From Ralstonia sp. ASV6 (lineage in GTDB: Bacteria > Pseudomonadota > Gammaproteobacteria > Burkholderiales > Burkholderiaceae): 42,733 bases of DNA. The stretch lies in the NCBI RefSeq assembly GCF_016429285.1, contig NZ_JAELUI010000041.1, positions 1 through 42,733 of the forward strand. The letters are read 5' to 3'. Position 1 is the stretch's first letter. Every line of letters begins with the position of its first letter. Of the stretch, positions 1 through 9,563 are shown piece after piece. The position numbers and the translations under genes were made by a program. The notes under the pieces were generated by a model. That model searched no databases, was not told the DNA's origin, and saw nothing but the letters and a program-made list of their open reading frames with translations.

Positions 1-776
1 CCGAACGCGAACACGATGCGTCGTTCCTGCATCCGCTTGTAATTGTGGATCGTACTTTTGAGTAACGCAGTGTTGGACGTCACGATCTCTTCGCCCGAGA
101 GGCTGCGGATGCGTGTGGTCTTGAGCCCCACGTGCTGCACCGTGCCGGCAATCGATTCGAAGACGATGAAGTCACCAATCTCGAACGGCTTGTCCAGCCC
201 AATGGCGAGCGAGGCAAACAAGTCGCTCAGGATGTTCTGCACCGCCAGCGCAACGGCCACACCCCCCACACCCAGGCTGGCGACAAAGGCGGTGACGTTT
301 ACGCCCACATTGGCCAGGATGGCCAGCAACAGCATCGACCACAGTGCAAAGCGCAGCACCCACGCCATCATCGATGTGATGACCGGGTTGCGCGTGGTCT
401 GGGTTTGCGCGGACAGCTTGTCACGCGCCCACAGCTTCACGCCCCGGTTGAGCCACAGCGCAATCTGGAACCCGATGATGACGAACCAGATGTGGTCCAG
501 CTTGTTGGCCAGGCGTGTGGGCAACTCGATGAAGTACGAACCGGCCAGCAATGCCGCCAGCCCGATGAACAGCGGATGCGTATCGCGCAGCACGGCCGCA
601 GTCAGCGTGTCGAAACGGTAGCCGGTGCGGTGCGCTCGCACGTCCAGCCGGTTGCCGATCAGGCGCAGCACGCTCATCAGCACCACATACGTGGCCACCA
701 CCGTGAGCGCCGCTGCAGCCCAGTCTCGCGCCGGTATGCGCAGGAAGGTATGGACGTTGAGCCACTCCATGGCCAT
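1..776 (-). CDS. MscS-family mechanosensitive channel, C-terminal part missing
   Basis: This reading frame runs off the left edge, so only the N-terminal part (about 258 residues) is present. It starts with MAMEWLNVHTF, has four or so hydrophobic segments, and reaches the MscS signature: a Gly/Ala-rich pore helix (VTAFVASLGVGGVAVALAVQ) followed by DLFASLAIGLDKPFEIGDFI and the start of the beta domain. MscS channels sit in the inner membrane and release solutes on hypo-osmotic shock. Three in-frame ATGs lie at 782, 776 and 770. I chose 776 because a GGAG at 783-786 is correctly spaced for it and would abut the one at 782. The gene is divergent from the COG0523 operon. The function call is from family motifs; gating and conductance type cannot be told. 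Confidence 0.85.
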   Translation of the reverse strand, partial: MAMEWLNVHTFLRIPARDWAAAALTVVATYVVLMSVLRLIGNRLDVRAHRTGYRFDTLTAAVLRDTHPLFIGLAALLAGSYFIELPTRLANKLDHIWFVIIGFQIALWLNRGVKLWARDKLSAQTQTTRNPVITSMMAWVLRFALWSMLLLAILANVGVNVTAFVASLGVGGVAVALAVQNILSDLFASLAIGLDKPFEIGDFIVFESIAGTVQHVGLKTTRIRSLSGEEIVTSNTALLKSTIHNYKRMQERRIVFAF

Positions 777-851
777 GGACATCTCCGTGCAAAGTCACGG
801 AGTGTCGCGTCGCACAAACTGTGCCGCATGGATTGATACGCGCATTGCAAA

Positions 852-892
852 TGCAACACAGTTGCGTTATCTTCTGTTGCAACATAGTTGCA
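852..892. promoter_or_regulatory. Tandem TGCAAC-N3-GTTGC palindromes, candidate Zur operator
   Basis: Two inverted repeats with identical geometry lie in the mscS/COG0523 intergenic region. The first is TGCAAC-ACA-GTTGCG at 852-866 (one mismatch) and the second is TGCAAC-ATA-GTTGCA at 878-892 (perfect), 26 bp apart. This spacing and symmetry suit a dimeric repressor binding two sites. The downstream genes are the type usually repressed by the zinc regulator Zur, so a Zur site is the leading guess. The identity of the protein is inference; the palindromes are seen directly. The site could also affect the divergent mscS gene. Confidence 0.55.
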
Positions 893-920
893 TAAAAGTG
901 TGATCGCCGTGAATCTGCCC

Positions 921-2119
<1,199 letters not shown>

Positions 2120-2123
<4 letters not shown>

Positions 2124-2686
2124 TCCGGCAGAACCCGCGCGGTGATCTGCCGCAGATTCATCCGAGTGCCTTTGTTGATCCGACCGCGATCGTGTGCGGG
2201 CGCGTGATCGTGTACGAGAACGTGTTCATTGGCCCCTATGCTGTGATTCGCGCAGACGAGGTGGACGAGGGCGGCCACATGGAGCCCATCGTCATTGGTG
2301 CGCATTCGAATATTCAGGACGGTGTGGTCATCCATTCCAAGTCAGGTGCCGCCGTCATCATTGGCGAACGGACATCGATTGCGCACCGTGCCATCGTGCA
2401 CGGGCCCTGCGTGGTGGGCGATGGTGTGTTCATCGGCTTCAACAGCGTGCTGTTCAATTGCACGATCGGGCAGGGAGGCGTCGTGCGGCACAACGCCGTG
2501 GTGGACGGCTGCGACCTGCCGGATGGCTTCTATGTGCCGTCCACAGAGCGTATTGGGCCCGACACCGACCTGCGCAGCATCCGAAAGGTGTCCGCGCGCG
2601 AATCCGCATTTTCCGAAGACGTAGCGCGCACCAACAACCACCTTGTGCAGGGGTACAAGCGCATTCAGGCCACCTTCGAGGCCTGA
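2120..2686 (+). CDS. Gamma-class carbonic anhydrase family protein
   Basis: A 188-residue left-handed beta-helix protein with hexapeptide-like repeats. The three metal-binding histidines of the gamma class appear to be kept: H72 (VVIHS), H89 and H94 ([10 protein letters not shown]), with the H-x4-H spacing of the archaeal enzyme. The expected reaction is reversible CO2 hydration, with zinc, iron or cobalt as possible metal. It is translationally coupled to the GTPase gene (ATGA overlap at 2120-2123) and lies 4 nt before the dihydroorotase gene. Gamma-CA paralogues next to COG0523 genes are thought to replace zinc-demanding enzymes during zinc shortage; that role here is inference from context. 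Several family members are inactive, so activity is not certain. Confidence 0.85.
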
Positions 2687-2690
2687 TGCA

Positions 2691-4034
2691 ATGAGGCACG
2701 CCGATCTAATCGTTCGCGGCGGTACGCTCGCAACGCCGGGCGGGCTGCACGCAGGCGATGTTGTCTGCAGCGCTGGCCGCATCGTCGCATTCAATGCGCA
2801 AGGCTGGACGGCTGAGGAATCTGTCGATGCCCGGGGGCTGCACGTGCTGCCGGGCGTGATAGACAGCCAGGTGCATTTTCGCGAGCCCGGCCTCACGCAC
2901 AAAGAGAACCTGGAAGCGGGCACGCGTGGTGCCGTGCTGGGCGGTGTGACGGCCGTGTTCGAAATGCCCAACACGCATCCGCTCACACTCAGCGCGCAGG
3001 ATCTGCAGGACAAATGCGAGCGTGCCCGCGGCCGCGCATGGTGTGACTACGCCTTCTACATGGGCGGGGCTGCCGCCAATGCGGATCAGTTGCCCGCGCT
3101 GGAAAGGTTGCAGGCCTGCGCTGGCGTCAAGGTGTTCATGGGGAGTTCCTTCGGTGATCTGCTGGTCGACGATACGGCCGTCCTGCGCCGCATCCTGCGC
3201 CAGGGGCGGCGCCGCCTGGCGGTGCATGCCGAAGACGAGGCACGGCTGAGAGAGCGGCGAGCCCTGGTCGAGCATTCCGCCGACGTGCGTGACCACCCTG
3301 TCTGGCGCGACGCCGAGAGCGCACGCCTGGCGACGCGGCGTGTGGTGAACCTGGCGATGGAGGCGCGCCGCCGCCTGCACGTGCTGCACGTATCGACCGC
3401 CGAGGAGATGGCATTCCTGGCGCAGCACAAGGCCAGCATCAGCGTTGAAGTCACGCCGCATCATCTGAGTCTGGTGGCGCCCGAGTGTTACGAGCGTCTT
3501 GGCACGCTGGCCCAGATGAATCCGCCCGTGCGCGACGCCCGCCATCAGGCGGCGCTGTGGCAGGCTGTCCGCAACGGCGTGGTGGATGTGCTCGGCAGCG
3601 ACCACGCCCCCCACACGCTGGATGAAAAGGCCCGACCGTACCCATCGTCGCCGAGTGGCATGACGGGTGTGCAGACGCTGCTGCCGGTCATGCTGGATCA
3701 CGTGAACGCCGGACGGCTCAGCCTGCAGCGGTTGGTGGATCTGACCAGTGCCGGGCCCGCGCGCATCTTCGGCATTGAATCCAAGGGGCACCTGTCGATC
3801 GGGTACGACGCCGATCTCACGCTGGTCGATCTGAAAGCGCGGCGCGAGATCACGCATGCCTGGATTGCCAGCGTGTCGGGTTGGACGCCGTACGACGGCC
3901 TGCGCGTAACAGGCTGGCCCATCGCGACCGTCGTGCGCGGCAGGATCGTGATGAGGGAGGGCGCGGTCGTTGGTCAGCCGGAGGGGCAGCCGGTGCGCTT
4001 TGCTGAAACGGTGCCAGCACCAACGCCGGCCTGA
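2691..4034 (+). CDS. pyrC: Dihydroorotase paralogue (PyrC2-like amidohydrolase)
   Basis: A 447-residue class I dihydroorotase-like amidohydrolase. Dihydroorotase closes carbamoyl aspartate to dihydroorotate in pyrimidine synthesis. Landmarks are DSQVHFREPG (residues 58-67), the carboxylatable lysine K147 (GVKVFMGSSFGD), metal-ligand histidines H179 (VHAED) and H233 (LHVSTAEE), and D304 (GSDHAPH). The first histidine of the usual HxH pair is glutamine (Q60-V-H62). I believe this occurs in other members of this subgroup, but it matters for metal binding. The frame is open upstream to 2643; ATG 2691 was chosen because it follows the gamma-CA stop and precedes the conserved start of the family. 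As the third gene of the COG0523 operon it is probably a low-zinc back-up copy, with a housekeeping pyrC elsewhere. Confidence 0.85.
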   Translation: MRHADLIVRGGTLATPGGLHAGDVVCSAGRIVAFNAQGWTAEESVDARGLHVLPGVIDSQVHFREPGLTHKENLEAGTRGAVLGGVTAVFEMPNTHPLTLSAQDLQDKCERARGRAWCDYAFYMGGAAANADQLPALERLQACAGVKVFMGSSFGDLLVDDTAVLRRILRQGRRRLAVHAEDEARLRERRALVEHSADVRDHPVWRDAESARLATRRVVNLAMEARRRLHVLHVSTAEEMAFLAQHKASISVEVTPHHLSLVAPECYERLGTLAQMNPPVRDARHQAALWQAVRNGVVDVLGSDHAPHTLDEKARPYPSSPSGMTGVQTLLPVMLDHVNAGRLSLQRLVDLTSAGPARIFGIESKGHLSIGYDADLTLVDLKARREITHAWIASVSGWTPYDGLRVTGWPIATVVRGRIVMREGAVVGQPEGQPVRFAETVPAPTPA

Positions 4035-4042
4035 TATCAGGC
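4029..4042. other. Palindrome shared by two convergent stop codons
   Basis: GCCTGATATCAGGC is a perfect 14-bp palindrome that supplies the TGA of the dihydroorotase gene on the plus strand and the TGA of the diguanylate cyclase on the minus strand. G+C-rich flanks extend it imperfectly. It has no T-run, so it is not a normal intrinsic terminator, but a hairpin would form in either transcript. Confidence 0.5.
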
Positions 4043-5176
4043 GTCGGCGGTGGTGTGCTGCGCGCCGGGCGGCACACACACGCGGTTGCGCCCTTGTCGC
4101 TTCGCTTCCATCAGGCCGATGTCGGCATCTGCCAGCAGCTTGGCCAGATCCTGCCCTGGCCGCAGCGGCGCTGCACCCACGCTGATCGTGAGCGGACCGA
4201 CCGGCGTTTCGCTGGCGCTCACGGCGGCTTTCAGCCGTTCCACGACGGCCAGCGCGTTGGTCAAGCCGCAGTTGGGCAGCAGCACGGCAAACTCGTCGCC
4301 GCCCAGCCGGCCGAACAGATCGTTCGGACGCAGTACGTCGGCCAGCGCATCGGACAATGAAACCAGCGCCTCGTCACCGGCCGCATGGCCCCATGCATCG
4401 TTGATGGCCTTGAAGTGGTCGACGTCGAGGTACAGCGCACACAGCGGCTCCGCATGGTGCTGGGCGCGCTCCACCGCAAAGCTGCCCAGCTCGAAGAAGC
4501 GCTGGCGCGCGAGCATACCGGTCAGGTGATCGGTGTTGGCGCGGTCGGCCAGATTGATCTCAGCGGCATAGTGCCGCGCCATCGCACGCAGCAGGTAGTG
4601 ATGAATGACGGCTGAGGCGGCAATGCAGATCGGCAGGTACAGCACCAGGCCTAGCCAGCCGTGGTGCAACGTCGTGACCGGGTCCTGGGCGATCAGCAGC
4701 GCGACGACGGGCCCAGCCGTGCAGAGCGCCATCGCGATGCAGAAATCGCGTCGGGTCAGCCAGGCGGGGCTGGTGGCAAGCGGCATCAGGTAGAACGCCG
4801 GCAGCACCCATTCAAGCCCGGCCTGATAGCCAAACGCAATGATGGCCACCTCTTCTGCAAGCAGATGGGCGAGCGCCAACGGCCCCCATAGGCCGGTATG
4901 TCGATGCCGTTGCGCAGTCAGCACGATGACCATCAGCAGCACGAGCAACGCGAGCAGCGGCTCGGGCCGATGCAACAGTCCTACCGACCAGCCCAGCATG
5001 ATCGCGAAGCCGTAGCCGAGCACGCCGCATTTGCTCAGCGCAAGAATCATCGGCACGAAATGGCGCGCCTGATAGTCGCGAGAGGGCGTGCGTGCGTCGG
5101 GCAGGGCGGAGGCGGTAGGCGGGTTCGCGCTCAAGGCTGGGCGAGTACGGCCTTCACACGCTGCTTGATGGTGCAA
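4037..5176 (-). CDS. Membrane-bound diguanylate cyclase (GGDEF)
   Basis: Up to 379 residues. About five or six hydrophobic segments (roughly residues 43-200) are followed by a C-terminal GGDEF domain with intact GRLGGDEFAVLLP. A product-inhibition I-site is present: RPND lies five residues before GGDEF. The expected role is cyclic di-GMP synthesis at the inner membrane, with the membrane part acting as sensor; its ligand cannot be told. The start is uncertain: the full frame opens with a TTG at 5176, and the first ATG is at 5050 (MILALSKCG), close to the first membrane segment. No good ribosome site helps to decide. The gene is convergent with the dihydroorotase gene, sharing a palindrome at the stops. 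Confidence 0.85.
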   Translation of the reverse strand: MHHQAACEGRTRPALSANPPTASALPDARTPSRDYQARHFVPMILALSKCGVLGYGFAIMLGWSVGLLHRPEPLLALLVLLMVIVLTAQRHRHTGLWGPLALAHLLAEEVAIIAFGYQAGLEWVLPAFYLMPLATSPAWLTRRDFCIAMALCTAGPVVALLIAQDPVTTLHHGWLGLVLYLPICIAASAVIHHYLLRAMARHYAAEINLADRANTDHLTGMLARQRFFELGSFAVERAQHHAEPLCALYLDVDHFKAINDAWGHAAGDEALVSLSDALADVLRPNDLFGRLGGDEFAVLLPNCGLTNALAVVERLKAAVSASETPVGPLTISVGAAPLRPGQDLAKLLADADIGLMEAKRQGRNRVCVPPGAQHTTADA

Positions 5177-5264
5177 GCGCGGGCAGGGCCGGGTTGCGCA
5201 ACAAAGCGCGCATTCTAATGGCGGCGCGTGTTGCCGTGCGCGGATTTTTAGTGGGGGGAATCCC

Positions 5265-6593
5265 TCAACCGGCCAGCACCTGCCACACCAGCCACAGATT
5301 GGCGACGCTGATGACGACGAATAAACCCCACGCCAGTACGGACGTTAATCGGCTGTTAACAAACACGCCCATCAGCGTGCGATCGTCGGTCATGCGAATC
5401 AGCGGAAACATCGCAAACGGCAACTGAAAACCGAGCACCACCTGGCTGATCACGAGCAGCTTGCCGATGGCGTGGTCGCCCAGCATGGCCACGCCGATGA
5501 ATGCCGGGATCAGCGCCAGCGCGCGTGTGATCAGGCGCCGCTGCCAGCAGGGGATGCGCAGGTCCAGGAAACCCTCCATCAGGATCTGCCCGGCGATGGT
5601 GCCGGTGAAGGTAGAGCTTTGCCCCGCCGCCAGCAACGCGATGCCGAACAGCGCGCCGGCCACTGCCGTGCCGACGATGGGTTCGAGCAGGCGATGCGCA
5701 TCCTGGATGTCGGCTACGTCCTGGTAGCCGTTGGCATGAAATGCCGCGGCGGCGAGTATCAGGATGGCGCCGTTTACCAGCAGCGCCAGCGAGAGCGAGA
5801 TGATGGTGTCGAGCCGCGACAAGCCCACCGCCTCGCGCTTGGCGGTTTCCGTGCTGGCCGTCATGCGTGTCTGCACGATGGACGAATGCAGATACAGGTT
5901 GTGCGGCATGATCGTCGCGCCGAGGATGCCGATGGCAAGGTAAAGCGGCTCGCGCTCGCTCACGCTTTGCCACGACGGCATCAACCCGGCTGCCACCGAC
6001 GGCCAGTGCGGTTTGATAAGTAGCAGCTCAACGAAGTAGCACAGGCCGATAGTGAGGATGAGGCCCAGCACGATGGCTTCAAGCTGGCGAAAGTTCTTCC
6101 CTTTCAGGCCCAGCACGATCAGCGTGTCCAGCGCGGTGAGTGCCACGCCGCCCAGTATCGGCACGCCCAGCAGCAGGTGGAACGCCAGCGCGCAGCCCAA
6201 CACCTCTGCCAGATCGCACGCGATGATCGACAGCTCGGCCAGCAGCCATTGCACGCGCACGGCCCCAGGCTGGTAGCGGTCGCGCGAGGCGCGCGCCAGA
6301 TCCTTGCCCGTGACGATGCCCAGTCGCGCCGACAGACACTGCAGCACCATCGCGGCCAAGCTGGAGAGCAGCACCACAAACAGCAGCGAATAACCGTAGC
6401 GTGAACCGGCCTCGATGTCGGTTGCCCAGTTGCCCGGGTCCATGTAGCCGACAGACACGAGCAACCCCGGCCCGGCAAAGCGCAGCAGCTTCTTCCACAA
6501 TGGCAGGCCGGGCGGGACGGCCACGGTGCCGCGCACTTCGGATGGGCAGAACGGTGCCGTGGCAGTGGTGGGCAGGGCAGGCAGGCGGAACAT
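5265..6593 (-). CDS. mntH: Nramp-family divalent metal (Mn2+) transporter
   Basis: A 442-residue inner-membrane transporter with the Nramp signatures: D52-P-G-N55 in the first unwound helix (GYMDPGNWATDIEAG) and M229-P-H231 in the sixth (ATIMPHNLYLHS). These residues bind Mn2+ and Fe2+ in the family and drive proton-coupled uptake. Around eleven hydrophobic segments are visible. It is divergent from the two-component regulator gene at 6834, with 240 bp between them. I saw no obvious Fur or MntR site upstream. The ATG at 6593 has no clear Shine-Dalgarno, so the first 30 or so residues (Pro/Thr-rich) could be partly untranslated. Confidence 0.92.
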   Translation of the reverse strand: MFRLPALPTTATAPFCPSEVRGTVAVPPGLPLWKKLLRFAGPGLLVSVGYMDPGNWATDIEAGSRYGYSLLFVVLLSSLAAMVLQCLSARLGIVTGKDLARASRDRYQPGAVRVQWLLAELSIIACDLAEVLGCALAFHLLLGVPILGGVALTALDTLIVLGLKGKNFRQLEAIVLGLILTIGLCYFVELLLIKPHWPSVAAGLMPSWQSVSEREPLYLAIGILGATIMPHNLYLHSSIVQTRMTASTETAKREAVGLSRLDTIISLSLALLVNGAILILAAAAFHANGYQDVADIQDAHRLLEPIVGTAVAGALFGIALLAAGQSSTFTGTIAGQILMEGFLDLRIPCWQRRLITRALALIPAFIGVAMLGDHAIGKLLVISQVVLGFQLPFAMFPLIRMTDDRTLMGVFVNSRLTSVLAWGLFVVISVANLWLVWQVLAG

Positions 6594-6725
6594 GGCGCGG
6601 CCGGGAATGGGAGGGCGAAGAGGAAATCAATCGATGCGGCCTCATGATAGCCAAGTGCTGCCGCGCGTGCGGATATCCGCTGCTGGTGCCGCTTCAAGGT
6701 GATGTGTGAGGCATATTGCCGCGGC

Positions 6726-6742
6726 AGATTTAAGGCAAATCT
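6726..6742. promoter_or_regulatory. Inverted repeat AGATTT-N5-AAATCT in mntH/regulator intergenic region
   Basis: A perfect 6-bp inverted repeat (AGATTT, spacer AAGGC, AAATCT) lies midway between the divergent mntH and response-regulator genes. AGATTT recurs as a direct repeat at 6757-6762, 31 bp from the first. This may be a binding site for the adjacent OmpR-type regulator or a metal regulator. Assignment is inference. Confidence 0.35.
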
Positions 6743-6770
6743 CAGTCCGTTGGGGTAGATTTCCAGCTTT

Positions 6771-6797
6771 GCCGGCGCCTGTTTCTCAGGTGCCGGC
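6771..6797 (+). promoter_or_regulatory. Stem-loop in the leader of the response-regulator gene
   Basis: GCCGGCGCC pairs with GGTGCCGGC across a 9-nt loop (8 Watson-Crick pairs and one G-T). It lies 36 nt before the ATG at 6834. There is no T-run, so it may be a leader hairpin rather than a terminator. Confidence 0.4.
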
Positions 6798-6833
6798 TGT
6801 CCGTTTACCGTCGACCCGTCAAGACTCACTCGC

Positions 6834-7499
6834 ATGAACGCCATCCTCCTCATCGAAGACGACCTGCCGTTGGGCACCGCACTGGCCCGCGCGCTGCGTC
6901 AGGCCGGCTATAACGCGACCTGGGTACGCCGCCTGGTTGACGCACAGAAATGGATCACCACCAACACGTTCGAGGCCATCGTGCTCGACCTCGGCCTGCC
7001 CGACGGTGAAGGCCACACCTTCCTCGAAGAACTGCGTGCCGCGCATAGCGATGTGCCGGTCATCATTGCCAGCGCGCGCGATGCGCTGTCCGAACGCCTC
7101 AAGGGCCTGGACTCCGGTGCCGACGACTTCCTCGTCAAGCCGTTCCCTGTCGATGAACTGGTCGCTCGATTGCGTGCCGTGCTGCGCCGCCATGCCGGGC
7201 AGAGCACCAACCAGTGGAGCGTCGGCGCCCTGGTGGTCGAGCCTTCGCAAAAGCGCGTGACGCAGGACGGGCAGATCATCGAACTCACCCCGCGTGAATA
7301 CCAGTTGCTGCTTGAGCTCGTGCGCCGCGCCCATCGCTGGGTCCCGCGCGAAACGCTCATGGACGCCCTCTATCGTGAAGGCGACAGCGTCAGCGCCAAC
7401 GCACTCGAAGTCGTCATCCACCACCTGCGCCGCAAGCTGGGTAACGACACCATCCAGACCATCCGGGGTGTCGGCTACATGATCGGAGGCAACCGTTGA
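6834..7499 (+). CDS. OmpR/QseB-type response regulator
   Basis: A 221-residue response regulator. The receiver domain (about 1-115) keeps the acidic pocket E8-D9-D10, phospho-acceptor D52 (IVLDLGLPDG), S80 and K102 (LVKPF). A winged-helix DNA-binding domain (about 125-218) ends in the typical HHLRRKLG..IQTIRGVGYM. It resembles QseB/PmrA/TctD regulators. Its stop overlaps the kinase start (TTGA), so the pair is one transcript. It is divergent from mntH, which is a candidate target, together with the membrane protein gene at 8958. The signal is unknown. Confidence 0.92.
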   Translation: MNAILLIEDDLPLGTALARALRQAGYNATWVRRLVDAQKWITTNTFEAIVLDLGLPDGEGHTFLEELRAAHSDVPVIIASARDALSERLKGLDSGADDFLVKPFPVDELVARLRAVLRRHAGQSTNQWSVGALVVEPSQKRVTQDGQIIELTPREYQLLLELVRRAHRWVPRETLMDALYREGDSVSANALEVVIHHLRRKLGNDTIQTIRGVGYMIGGNR

Positions 7500-8998
7500 A
7501 GCTGACGGTCCCAGCGATCCTGCGGGTCCGGTCGCTGTCGTTTCGCCTGTATGTGCTGATCCTGCTGGCACTGGTGCTGATGCTGCTGGTGCAACTGGTG
7601 ATCGCCCATCTGGAAATCTCCCGCACCAACAGCCGTCAGGTGGTGAGCGATCTGCGCATGTCGGCGCAGGCGTATGCCGACCTCACCACGCTCAATATGG
7701 ATGATGTGCCGCGCCGGGAGGAATTCCTGCGCCGCCTCACCGACATCAAGCTGGGCCTCTCGCTGCCCAACATCCTTCCTGGTGAATTCCGCTACGTGCT
7801 GTGCGATCGCGCCGGGCACGTCATCACCGCTTTCCCGGGCGCGCCCACCATGCCCTGTGGCAAGGCGCACGAGACCGTGGTCGAGATCATGCTCGAGGGC
7901 AAACCGTGGCGCAGCTATACGGTGGACAGCGTCGATGGCAAGCTCACGGCCACCGTGGCGCAGCCGCTTTCTGCCTATGAACGCGCCATTCGTGATCTCT
8001 TTCAGGAAGTGGCGATGGCGCTGGCCATTCTCGCGACCGCGCTGATGGTGATGGTGGGTTGGGCAGCACACGTCGGTCTCAAGCCGCTGCGCACGCTCAC
8101 GCGTCAGGTGGAGTCGCGTGACTCGGCAGATCTGGACCCCGTGCAAAGCGTCGAGCATGCCGAGCTGAAGCCGCTGGTGGAAGCACTGAACGATCTTTTC
8201 GCGCGTGTGCGACGTGGCATCGAGGCAGATCGCCGCTTCTTTGCCGATGCCGCGCACGAATTGCGTACGCCGCTGGCGGCCATCCAGGCACAGGCGTATG
8301 TCGTCTCGCATTCCGACAGCGAGGACGATCGCTCCACCGCACTGCGCGAGTTTGACCGCGGCATTTCGCGTGCGACGCAATCGCTGGCCAAGTTGCTGGC
8401 CATCGCGCGGCTCGATGCACGCCGTGTGGAAGCCCAACTGGCGCAAGGTGCGCTGTCCGATCTGGCCGGTTGCGCGCGCAGCGGCGTGATTCAGCAGGCA
8501 TCACGCGCGGAGCGTCGCAACGTCACGCTGTCGTACGAAGGTGCCAATCAGGCGTGGGTGTCGGTGTCACACGAAGACGCCGCCACGCTGGTTGAAAACG
8601 TGCTCGACAATGCTGTGCGCGAAACGCCCAAGGGCGGTGAGGTGCGCGTGGTGGTCAAGCGAGTTGAGCAAGGCGGGGCGGGTGCGACTGCAGGTACAGC
8701 CGTGCCGATGATCGAGCTACGCGTTGAAGATACCGGCCCGGGTATTCCGCCCGATGAGCGTGAACGTGTGTTCGAGCGCTTCTACCGCCCACGCGGCAGT
8801 CAGTCGCAAGGCAGCGGCCTGGGTTTGGCGATCGTGCGGCGCATTGTCGAACTCGGCAATGGCTCGGTCTCCATTGAGGATGGCCCGGGTGGAAAGGGCT
8901 GTGCCGTGGTGATCCGTCTTCCGGCACTGGACAGCGCCCCCGAGCCGATCGAGCCAGATGACGCGCCACCCGGCATGGCTGATACGCCCAGCCACTGA
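7496..8998 (+). CDS. QseC/TctE-type sensor histidine kinase
   Basis: A 500-residue kinase with a first membrane helix (about 17-38), a periplasmic domain with two cysteines (C103, C121) and a second helix (about 172-192). HAMP, HisKA with H254 (FFADAAHELRTPL) and HATPase_c (N box NVLDNAVRETP, DTGPGIP, GSGLGLAIV) follow. The start is TTG at 7496, overlapping the regulator's TGA. It is supported by a GGAGG at 7485-7489 with good spacing. It should phosphorylate the regulator encoded just upstream. The periplasmic part resembles the two-component sensor N-domain of QseC/TctE. The cysteine pair could form a disulfide, which is speculation. Confidence 0.92.
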   Translation: MKLTVPAILRVRSLSFRLYVLILLALVLMLLVQLVIAHLEISRTNSRQVVSDLRMSAQAYADLTTLNMDDVPRREEFLRRLTDIKLGLSLPNILPGEFRYVLCDRAGHVITAFPGAPTMPCGKAHETVVEIMLEGKPWRSYTVDSVDGKLTATVAQPLSAYERAIRDLFQEVAMALAILATALMVMVGWAAHVGLKPLRTLTRQVESRDSADLDPVQSVEHAELKPLVEALNDLFARVRRGIEADRRFFADAAHELRTPLAAIQAQAYVVSHSDSEDDRSTALREFDRGISRATQSLAKLLAIARLDARRVEAQLAQGALSDLAGCARSGVIQQASRAERRNVTLSYEGANQAWVSVSHEDAATLVENVLDNAVRETPKGGEVRVVVKRVEQGGAGATAGTAVPMIELRVEDTGPGIPPDERERVFERFYRPRGSQSQGSGLGLAIVRRIVELGNGSVSIEDGPGGKGCAVVIRLPALDSAPEPIEPDDAPPGMADTPSH

Positions 8999-9563
8999 CT
9001 GGCGCAGATCAAGGCTGATCGCCCTGGCACTGGTGGTGCTGGGGCATCTGGCACTGCTGGCGTGGTGGCGGGAGCATCCGCCACCCGTCGAACGCGATGA
9101 GCCGCTGCTGCAAGGGCGGTTGCTCAGCGTCGAGATTTCACCGACCCCCATGCCTTTGCCGCCAGCAAAAGCAGCGGCCCGCAGTTCGCGGGCTGCGTTA
9201 CCGGCGCCAACGCAACGCACCGAGGCCGCCGAATCGGCCTCCGCGGCGCCGGCCACGGTCGACACCGTCGAGGCCCGCACGCTCGACCTCAGCGCATCGA
9301 TAACACCATCTCCGCGCACACGGTCTCAGGCAGAAAACAATCTTGCGGCAAGCACAGCACGCGGTGCCGGCCACGCGTTCGGGCCGGACGCCGCATCCAC
9401 GCCGCGCGTTGCCGGGCCGGTTCAGGAATCGCGCGGCACCGCTGGCCGCTGGCAAGCACGTGTTGAGGTGGGCGGTAGCGCCTACTGCCTGAACGCGCAA
9501 GACCCAAGCCTGCGCCGCGACCCCTTTGAGAAGGCGCTGGCGGTGCCGTCCACCTGCCGTTGA
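8958..9563 (+). CDS. Uncharacterised membrane-anchored Pro/Ala-rich protein
   Basis: A 201-residue protein I do not recognise. It has a short basic N-terminus, one membrane helix (about residues 19-36, RLIALALVVLGHLALLAWW), then a long Pro/Ala/Thr-rich stretch and a compact C-terminal segment with two cysteines (RVEVGGSAYC and PSTC). The layout (cytoplasmic tip, single helix, extended periplasmic linker, small end domain) resembles TonB-like or cell-envelope spacer proteins, but no TonB domain is evident. Its start overlaps the histidine kinase by 41 nt, so it is cotranscribed with the two-component pair and may be an accessory of the sensor. Its stop directly abuts that of the convergent reductase gene. 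Confidence 0.7.
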   Translation: MTRHPAWLIRPATDWRRSRLIALALVVLGHLALLAWWREHPPPVERDEPLLQGRLLSVEISPTPMPLPPAKAAARSSRAALPAPTQRTEAAESASAAPATVDTVEARTLDLSASITPSPRTRSQAENNLAASTARGAGHAFGPDAASTPRVAGPVQESRGTAGRWQARVEVGGSAYCLNAQDPSLRRDPFEKALAVPSTCR

